From: JBOGUF01 sp050696075
GTDB taxonomy: Bacteria; Chloroflexota; Chloroflexia; Thermomicrobiales; UBA6265
Assembly: GCA_050696075.1 (NCBI GenBank)
Contig: JBOGUF010000034.1
Location: forward strand, 1-18,940
DNA length: 18,940 nt
Reading direction: 5' to 3'
The notes under the pieces were generated by a model. The model made no database searches and had not been told where the DNA came from. It saw only the letters and a list, made by a program, of their open reading frames with translations. Below, piece by piece: positions 13,809-18,940 of the stretch; within the stretch, counting starts at the first letter, position 1, and every line of letters starts with the position of its first letter. The position numbers and the translations under genes were made by a program.

Positions 13809-14744
13809 ATGGCGTTAGCGCGACGAGAAACAGCGCGACCGGAAGCGTCGCTGGTCTGGTTGGTCGTGATCGCGGCGTGGGGCCTGACGGCGACCCTCTT
13901 CCTGGTCGGCCGGGCCGATCTGGTGTCGCACGATGCGTTGCTGGCCACGGGCACGCTGCCGACCATCGGCAACCTGATCCTCTTCCTGGCGACGTGGCAG
14001 CTCATGACCGGCGCCATGATGCTGCCGTCCAGCGCGCCGATGGTCGGGCTCTTCGCACGCGTCAGCCGGTCGCAAGCGCGGCCGCGTCTGGCATTGGGAA
14101 CGTTCCTGGCGGGCTACTTCGTCGTCTGGACCGGCTTTGCCGGCGCCGCGCTGGCGGCGGACGCCGGACTGCACGCGCTGGCCGAACGGTGGGCGTGGCT
14201 CGACGCGCAGCCGGCCCTGATCACCGGGGTAGTGCTGCTCGTGGCGGGGGCGTTCCAGTTCAGCTCGCTCAAAGAGCGCTGCCTGGACGCCTGCCGTACG
14301 CCCATGAGCTTCCTCTGGCGGTTCTATGGCCGGGGGACGCGACGGGCCGGCGCTCTCGGCCTCCGCCACGGGCTCTTCTGCCTCGGCTGTTGCTGGGCGC
14401 TGATGCTGGTGATGTTCGCGGTCGGGGTTGGCAACCTGTTCTGGATGGCCGCGCTGACCGGCGTGATGGCGATCGAAAAGACCGTGTCGTGGGGACGCAA
14501 GCTCGCCCCGGTCGTTGGCGCCGGCCTGATTGCCTGGGGCGTGGTCGTCCTCGGCTTCGGCGAGGCGATGGCGCACGCGGGCGAAGACCACGGCGAGAGC
14601 GGCGAACGCTTGCTACCCGGCGTTGCGGCCGTGGCAGCGATGACTATCGCGGCGCTCGTCGTCTGGGCGAGACATCGCGCCGATGACGCGGACGGCCGTG
14701 CGGACCAGCGACCCAGCGACCGTCCCCTTGACCGTCAAGCATGA
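13809..14744 (+). CDS. DUF2182 integral membrane protein, putative metal-binding
   Basis: A 311-residue polytopic membrane protein of the DUF2182 family (predicted metal-binding integral membrane protein). Family marks are WQLMTGAMMLPSSAPM, the LKERCLDACRTPMSFLWRF segment, and RHGLFCLGCCWALMLVMFAVGVGNLFWMAAL followed by EKTVSWG (split here for clarity). About seven hydrophobic segments are visible. Cys and Met residues in and near the membrane suggest soft-metal binding such as copper, but this is unproven. The C-terminal tail is short, polar and charged (HRADDADGRADQR). ATG 13809 is preceded by AGGGAG (13795-13800) with eight nt spacing; the frame is open further upstream but that part overlaps the DUF1326 gene. 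Likely cotranscribed with it. Confidence 0.9.
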   Translation: MALARRETARPEASLVWLVVIAAWGLTATLFLVGRADLVSHDALLATGTLPTIGNLILFLATWQLMTGAMMLPSSAPMVGLFARVSRSQARPRLALGTFLAGYFVVWTGFAGAALAADAGLHALAERWAWLDAQPALITGVVLLVAGAFQFSSLKERCLDACRTPMSFLWRFYGRGTRRAGALGLRHGLFCLGCCWALMLVMFAVGVGNLFWMAALTGVMAIEKTVSWGRKLAPVVGAGLIAWGVVVLGFGEAMAHAGEDHGESGERLLPGVAAVAAMTIAALVVWARHRADDADGRADQRPSDRPLDRQA

Positions 14745-14759
14745 AGGAGCGATCAACAC

Positions 14760-14864
14760 ATGGAACAGCGAATGGTTCGGTCCAAGCGGACGCCGGCGCG
14801 GATGGGCGCGGCTGAAGCAGGAGACTGCTCCCCATCAGGAAGGATCGAATGGGAGATGCCATAA
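14760..14864 (+). CDS. Small ORF, 34 residues
   Basis: ATG 14760 is preceded by AAGGAG ten nt upstream and encodes a basic, then acidic peptide starting MEQRMVRSKRTPARMG and ending EWEMP, TAA 14862-14864. It sits between the DUF2182 and DinB-like genes. No family recognised; may be unexpressed. Confidence 0.3.
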   Translation: MEQRMVRSKRTPARMGAAEAGDCSPSGRIEWEMP

Positions 14865-14876
14865 AGGAGGGATGAC

Positions 14877-14933
14877 ATGACCGATGGCCGGCGCATGTCG
14901 ACATGGAACTGGATCGGATTGGCGGAGAGTTGA
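14877..14933 (+). CDS. Small ORF, 18 residues, just before the DinB-like gene
   Basis: A very strong AAAGGAGG (14863-14870) stands six nt before ATG 14877. The peptide is MTDGRRMSTWNWIGLAES with TGA at 14931-14933, three nt before the DinB-like ATG. The Shine-Dalgarno of the next gene (GGAGAG 14924-14929) lies inside it, so translation coupling is possible. Confidence 0.4.
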   Translation: MTDGRRMSTWNWIGLAES

Positions 14934-14935
14934 CC

Positions 14936-15442
14936 ATGAATGATCGAGCAGAACGATTGGCAACACACCTTGAGCGCGTGACCGACGAGCTTGTCACGGC
15001 AATCGAGGCGAGACCAGAAGGTCATTGGCGATCCATCAGCCCGGTCGAGGAATGGACCGTCGGCACGACAGTGCATCATATCGCCGGGGTCACCGAACTG
15101 GTCATGGGTCTGGTCCAGGCGCTCGTGGCGAATCAGCCATTGCCACCCTTGACCTGGGACGTGGTTGACGCCGGCAACGCCCAGCATGCCGCCGAGCATC
15201 CGTCCCCCAACAGGCTGGAGACGCTGACCCACCTGCGACGCGCCACCGACGACGCGGCGCGCGTCATTCGGCAACTGACGAACGAACAATTGGACCGCGC
15301 CAGTCCCTGGGGATTGGACGATGGCGAGCCGATCAGCGCGGAGCAGCTCATCGAGCGCAACATCATCGCTCACACGCGCCAGCACCTCGCCAGCATCATG
15401 GTGGCAGATGACTCAGTCGCTTCCGTCGCGGCCGATGATTGA
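14936..15442 (+). CDS. DinB-like / maleylpyruvate isomerase N-terminal-type four-helix protein
   Basis: A 168-residue, probably cytosolic helical protein resembling the DinB superfamily, which includes bacillithiol- and mycothiol-dependent transferases and metal-binding four-helix bundles. Visible marks are the early EEWTVGTTVHHIAGVTE motif (W..... V.H) and the late ERNIIAHTRQHLASI motif, together giving His residues at the typical three metal positions. GGAGAG six nt before ATG 14936 favours this start over ATG 14903, which lacks one. The gene ends 19 nt before the cupredoxin gene and is probably in its operon. A thiol-transfer or metal-related role is possible; substrate unknown. Confidence 0.75.
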   Translation: MNDRAERLATHLERVTDELVTAIEARPEGHWRSISPVEEWTVGTTVHHIAGVTELVMGLVQALVANQPLPPLTWDVVDAGNAQHAAEHPSPNRLETLTHLRRATDDAARVIRQLTNEQLDRASPWGLDDGEPISAEQLIERNIIAHTRQHLASIMVADDSVASVAADD

Positions 15443-15461
15443 TCAGGAGGAGCGAAAAACC

Positions 15462-15983
15462 ATGAAACAGTCAGCGATTCGTTGCAATACGCGGACATGG
15501 ACAGTCTGGAGCGTCCTCGCGGCGCTGACTATCGCGGCGGCATCGGTCCTCGCCTCCGCCGCCGGTGATGCCCGCGCCCAGGAGACCGCCGCGGTCTCGA
15601 TTGTCGATTTTGCCTTCGAGCCGGGCACGATCACGATCGAGGCGGGCACGACGGTCACCTGGACGAACACCGGCGCCGCGCCGCACACCGTCACCGCGGA
15701 CGATGGTTCCTTCGATTCCGGCACGATCGACAGCGGCGGCACGTACAGCCAGACATTCGACACTCCGGGCACCTACAGCTACTTCTGCGCGATCCATCCG
15801 TCTATGACTGCCACCATCACCGTCACCGGGGACGACGTGGGCGACGACGACGCCCCAACGACGGTCCCGGATACCGGCATCGGCACGACCTCGCTGCACG
15901 ACTCGACGTCGCTGCTCCTCGCCCTCGCGGGCACGGCGACGGTCCTGCTCGTGCTGGCGGTTCGACAGCGAAGGGTTGTCTAA
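15462..15983 (+). CDS. Single-domain cupredoxin (plastocyanin-like) with sortase-like C-terminal anchor
   Basis: A 173-residue secreted blue-copper-type protein. Residues 1-40 are a signal peptide (MKQSAIRCNTRTW, then a hydrophobic stretch ending ASAAGDARAQE). The cupredoxin fold follows: VSIVDFAFEPGTITIEAGTTV, then APHTVTADDGSF and YFCAIHPSM, providing the His, Cys, His and Met of a type 1 copper site. An acidic linker leads to VPDTG at residues 135-139, then a hydrophobic helix (SLLLALAGTATVLLVLAV) and RQRRVV. That order resembles an LPxTG cell-wall sorting signal, or it may be a plain membrane anchor. AGGAGGAG nine to ten nt before ATG 15462 sets the start. It probably carries electrons or binds copper at the cell surface. 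Confidence 0.92.
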   Translation: MKQSAIRCNTRTWTVWSVLAALTIAAASVLASAAGDARAQETAAVSIVDFAFEPGTITIEAGTTVTWTNTGAAPHTVTADDGSFDSGTIDSGGTYSQTFDTPGTYSYFCAIHPSMTATITVTGDDVGDDDAPTTVPDTGIGTTSLHDSTSLLLALAGTATVLLVLAVRQRRVV

Positions 15984-15996
15984 GGATAGTTCCTAC

Positions 15997-16033
15997 CCGG
16001 CGTGCGCGTATTTCCCTCCCACGCGCACGCCGG
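15997..16033 (+). terminator. 13-bp perfect hairpin between cupredoxin and methyltransferase genes
   Basis: CCGGCGTGCGCGT (15997-16009) and ACGCGCACGCCGG (16021-16033) are exact inverted repeats with an 11-nt pyrimidine-rich loop. It starts 13 nt after the cupredoxin stop and ends just before the AAAGGAGG of the next gene. No U-tract, so it may be an mRNA-stabilising or processing stem, or a weak terminator that lowers downstream expression. Confidence 0.55.
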
Positions 16034-16052
16034 CCGTAAAGGAGGTGTGGCC

Positions 16053-16856
16053 GTGTCAACCGAGACGTGGCAAGTCGCAGCCGCGGCCGTCGACATCTAC
16101 GAATCGCAGCTGGTGCCCGCCCTCTTCGCCGAGTGGGCGCCCCGTCTGGTGGACGCGACGGGAGTACGATCCGGCGATTGGGTGCTCGACGTCGCCTGTG
16201 GAACCGGCGTCGTCGCCCGCGAGGCAGCGGCCCGCGTCGGGCCGAACGGGCGGGTGACGGGGCTCGACCTCAATCCAGGGATGCTGGCCGTGGCTCGTCG
16301 CCTTCGATTCGACCTCGTGTGGCACCAAGGCGACGCGGCGGCGCTCCCGTTCGCGGACGGCGCCTTCGATCGCGTGCTGTGCCAGTTTGGGCTCATGTAT
16401 TTCCCGGACCGCGGGTCGTCCTGGCGCGAGATGCGGCGCGTACTGGCTCCCGGTGGCACGGTCGGGTTAGCGGTGTGGAACTCCATTGATCACAGCCCTG
16501 CCTTCGTCCTGTTGAGCGAGATCCTGGAGCGGCACGCCGGGCCGAGTGCGGCCGACATCCTGCGCTCCCCCTTCGTCCTGGGCGATCTGGACGAGGTGCG
16601 CTCCCTGCTGACGGCCGCCGAACTGCGCGTGCAGCGCGCCGAGACGCTGGTTGGCGCCGCGACCTTCTCGTCAGTCGACGCGTTCGTGCATGCCGAAGTC
16701 GACGGCTCCCCCCTGGCGGGGCTGCTCCACGCGCGAGGCGATGCGGTCTCTGAACAGGTGATCAAAGAGACACGCGAGGCGCTTCGACCCTATTGCAGCA
16801 GGAGTGGTCTTTCGTTCCCGATAGAGGCACACCTTTTCGTCGCACAAGGAAGTTGA
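16053..16856 (+). CDS. Class I SAM-dependent methyltransferase (Methyltransf_11/UbiE-like)
   Basis: A 267-residue cytosolic methyltransferase. Motif I, VLDVACGTG (about 44-52), binds S-adenosylmethionine; GLDLNPGMLAVARR is the acidic strand-2 region; GDAAALPFADGAFDRVLCQFGLMYFPD and the MRRVLAPGGTVGLAVW segment (split here) complete the Rossmann-like pattern. The family acts on small molecules, quinones or lipids; the substrate cannot be told. AAAGGAGGT (16038-16046) six nt before GTG 16053 sets the start. An upstream extension of this frame passes through the hairpin at 15997-16033 and is not needed. It sits between the two cupredoxin genes, 18 nt before the second, so it shares their transcript or expression. 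Confidence 0.9.
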   Translation: MSTETWQVAAAAVDIYESQLVPALFAEWAPRLVDATGVRSGDWVLDVACGTGVVAREAAARVGPNGRVTGLDLNPGMLAVARRLRFDLVWHQGDAAALPFADGAFDRVLCQFGLMYFPDRGSSWREMRRVLAPGGTVGLAVWNSIDHSPAFVLLSEILERHAGPSAADILRSPFVLGDLDEVRSLLTAAELRVQRAETLVGAATFSSVDAFVHAEVDGSPLAGLLHARGDAVSEQVIKETREALRPYCSRSGLSFPIEAHLFVAQGS

Positions 16857-16874
16857 CCGGCAGAGGAGGATACT

Positions 16875-18926
16875 ATGCGACGGTTGCTCTTCGTCGTTCC
16901 GTTATTGTGGGTTCTTTCGCTAACCGTACCCCTGCTTGGCGCCGCGCCGATCCAGGCGCAGGGCGAGGAGGTGAGGGTCACCATCATCGACTTCACCTTC
17001 GATCCCGGCACGATCGATGTTCAGGCCGGCACGACCGTAACCTGGACCAACAACGACTCCGCGCCGCACACGGTGACGGCTGATGGCGGCAGCTTCGATT
17101 CAGGCACGCTCGAACCGGGCGATACGTTCTCTTTCACCTTCGAGGAGGCAGGCTCATTCACCTACTACTGTGCCATTCATCCCAACATGAAGGCCGCCGT
17201 TGAGGTCGTGGCGGCGGAGTCTGCGCCGGGGGAAGAGGCGACGGAGGACGTCGAGGAGGCGGAAGCGACTGAAGAGGTGGCGATCGACATCGCCAACTTC
17301 GCATTCGACCCGGGATCAATCGAGATAAAAGCGGGTGCGACGGTGACCTGGACGAACAACGACACCGCGCCCCACACGGTGACCGCTGACAACGGGGCGT
17401 TCGACTCCGGCACGCTCGAACCGGGCGACACGTTTAGCTGGACCTTCGCGGAGGCCGGTTCCGTCGCCTACCATTGTGCGATCCACCCGGAAATGACCGC
17501 GAGCGTTGAAGTCGGCCAAGCCGAGGAAGAGGAGCCACCGGCGCCTCCGCCTCCGCCGCCACCAGCTGAGGAAGAAGAATCCGAGGAGGCCCCGGAGCCG
17601 ACGTCTATTCCGGATAAGGCGCCTGTGCCTCCCCCAGCGGAAGAGGCGCAGGCCGAGGGTCAGGGTGAGGATGTCGCGGTCAGCATCGTGAACTTTGCCT
17701 TCGATCCAGGCTCGATTGACGTTGAAGTGGGCACGACGGTGACCTGGACGAACAATGACACCGCGCCGCACACGGTGACGGCTGACGACGGATCGTTCGA
17801 CTCCGGCACGCTCGAACCGGGCGACACGTTCTCCTTCACGTTCGGGCAGGCTGGTTCCTTCGCCTACTTCTGCGCCATCCACCCCAACATGACCGCGTCG
17901 GTGAACGTCGGCGAGACCGCTGAAGGGGCAGCTCCCGCCGCCTCACCGGCGGCCGGCGGCGAGCCGACGATGGTCGGCGCCAGTGTCGACGGCAGCGCCG
18001 CGATCTGGATCATGGGCAAGATCGAGCAACGCGGCGGCAACTTCTCGCTCTATGGCTATGTGAACCATATTGAAGGCCTGGAGACCACCGCGCTCTTCAC
18101 CGATCCCGACCCAGTCTCGTGGAACGAGACGACGGCGCGATTCACCGTCTTCGGCGAGGCGACGATGCTCAACACCTTTGTGCTGGCGGAGCGCGTCTTT
18201 ACCACGTCCGCGGAGGGGACACTCCAGTTTTTCTTCAACGAGCGCGCGGGCGCCTCGTTCGCCGCGCCAGAGTCCTTTTTCAGTGGCGAGCAGATCGCCG
18301 AGGCCGAGCTGGACTTCCGACAAACCATCTCGATCTATGCGCAGCAAGAAGGAATCGCCGACGGCGCGGGCGCGTTCACCCTGACCAGCACCGCTCCCTT
18401 TACCCTCGATGGAGCGTCATTCCAACTTGGTCAATCGGGGCAGCGGCACGACATGACGTCGACGGGGCTCGGCACGCTGAGCGAGCCGGCCGAACCGCGC
18501 TCGACGTTGGACATCGTGGCGCGGACGGAGACATCTGGCGCCGGCGCGCCGGGCGAGGTGGACGCCGTCGATGCGCTGCCAGCGGCCGCGGCGGCCGACG
18601 AGCCGCTCACGATCGATCTCGATGAGCTCAACTCCTCAGGCATCTCGGGCACCGCGACGCTGACTCCCAAGGGGGAAGAGACCGAGGTGTCGCTTCAGCT
18701 CACGGGTGCGACCGGTGACCATCCCGCCCACATTCATCTGGGCACGTGCGACACCCTCGATCCGAACCCCGAGTTCCCGCTGAAGGCAGTGGCCGCGGAC
18801 GGAACGAGTGTGACCACCGTGGAGGTGGCGCTGACCGACTTGCTGGCTGGGGAGTTCGCGATCAACGTCCACGACAGCGTCGAGAACATCGGTCTTTATA
18901 TCGCCTGCGGCAACATCTCCCGGTAG
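16875..18926 (+). CDS. Secreted protein with three cupredoxin domains and a CHRD/SOD-like C-terminus
   Basis: A 683-residue exported multidomain protein. Residues 1-28 are a Sec signal peptide (LLFVVPLLWVLSLTVPLLGAA, cleavage near IQAQ). Three cupredoxin domains follow at about 34-111, 135-211 and 268-345, each with APHTVTAD and CAIHP(N/E)M, so each keeps the His/Cys/His/Met copper ligands. An acidic linker separates the first two; an acidic and Pro-rich linker (PPAPPPPPPP, KAPVPPP) separates the last two. Residues ~355-540 form an unrecognised beta-rich domain (FSLYGYVNHIEGL, LQFFFNERAG). The end (~578-683) has GISGTATLTPKGEE, HPAHIHLGTC and INVHDS, like CHRD or Cu/Zn-SOD-related domains, with His that may also bind metal. 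AGAGGAGG five nt before the ATG sets the start. No membrane anchor is seen. The domains are close DNA copies, indicating recent duplication. Confidence 0.92.
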   Translation: MRRLLFVVPLLWVLSLTVPLLGAAPIQAQGEEVRVTIIDFTFDPGTIDVQAGTTVTWTNNDSAPHTVTADGGSFDSGTLEPGDTFSFTFEEAGSFTYYCAIHPNMKAAVEVVAAESAPGEEATEDVEEAEATEEVAIDIANFAFDPGSIEIKAGATVTWTNNDTAPHTVTADNGAFDSGTLEPGDTFSWTFAEAGSVAYHCAIHPEMTASVEVGQAEEEEPPAPPPPPPPAEEEESEEAPEPTSIPDKAPVPPPAEEAQAEGQGEDVAVSIVNFAFDPGSIDVEVGTTVTWTNNDTAPHTVTADDGSFDSGTLEPGDTFSFTFGQAGSFAYFCAIHPNMTASVNVGETAEGAAPAASPAAGGEPTMVGASVDGSAAIWIMGKIEQRGGNFSLYGYVNHIEGLETTALFTDPDPVSWNETTARFTVFGEATMLNTFVLAERVFTTSAEGTLQFFFNERAGASFAAPESFFSGEQIAEAELDFRQTISIYAQQEGIADGAGAFTLTSTAPFTLDGASFQLGQSGQRHDMTSTGLGTLSEPAEPRSTLDIVARTETSGAGAPGEVDAVDALPAAAAADEPLTIDLDELNSSGISGTATLTPKGEETEVSLQLTGATGDHPAHIHLGTCDTLDPNPEFPLKAVAADGTSVTTVEVALTDLLAGEFAINVHDSVENIGLYIACGNISR

Positions 18927-18940
18927 CGACGCACTCCCAC

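Noticed and set aside
16002..16052. Earlier start of the methyltransferase
   Set aside because: It passes through the 13-bp hairpin; GTG 16053 has AAAGGAGGT at ideal spacing.

Overview
The window is GC-rich, gene-dense bacterial chromosome. Two large family-5 solute-binding proteins, a STAND-type NB-ARC/TPR/LuxR regulator, secreted cupredoxins and many short tandem/inverted intergenic repeats suggest a Chloroflexota bacterium, perhaps Thermomicrobia-like. This placement is inferred from gene style; there is no rRNA or other marker. I saw no tRNA, rRNA, CRISPR array or transposase.

Left part (1-6124). Two minus-strand ABC peptide-type solute-binding proteins (1791-3752 Tat-exported, 40-1758 Sec-exported) form a short operon. 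Divergent from them, at 4008-4271, is the most important gene of the window: a SelW/Rdx-family protein whose CxxU site is encoded by an in-frame TGA at 4056-4058. The frame continues through the TGA, a strong ribosome binding site precedes the GTG start, and a SECIS-like hairpin with an AGGUU loop lies about 20 nt after the TGA. Simple gene calling would split or lose it. It is followed by a complex of tandem heptamers and palindromes, then a convergent two-domain GNAT acetyltransferase (4496-5695, minus).

Middle (6125-12683). A LuxR-type STAND regulator (6125-8755) is followed by a 65-nt conserved element and a secreted two-cupin gene broken by one extra C (8985-9993). Next come a protein with an LQR..GN..V leader motif and an HxxxDxxxxxH zinc-hydrolase motif (10108-12177), which resembles cargo of extracellular contractile injection systems, and a small hypothetical protein.

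Right part (12684-18926). A relic of a LuxR C-terminus plus a second copy of the 65-nt element lead into a plus-strand cluster: DUF1326, DUF2182 membrane protein, DinB-like protein, one-domain cupredoxin with a sortase-like tail, SAM methyltransferase and a three-cupredoxin secreted protein with a CHRD/SOD-like C-terminus. All four cupredoxin domains keep His/Cys/His/Met copper ligands, so a copper or redox role at the cell surface is a reasonable inference. The shared 65-nt element suggests common control with the cupin gene, possibly by the LuxR protein.

A recurring theme is a class of elements made of 7-9 bp tandem units facing the same units inverted (1780-1861, 4276-4503, 5879-5949, 7135-7215). 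They supply stop codons and protein tails to neighbouring genes and one sits in frame inside the regulator.
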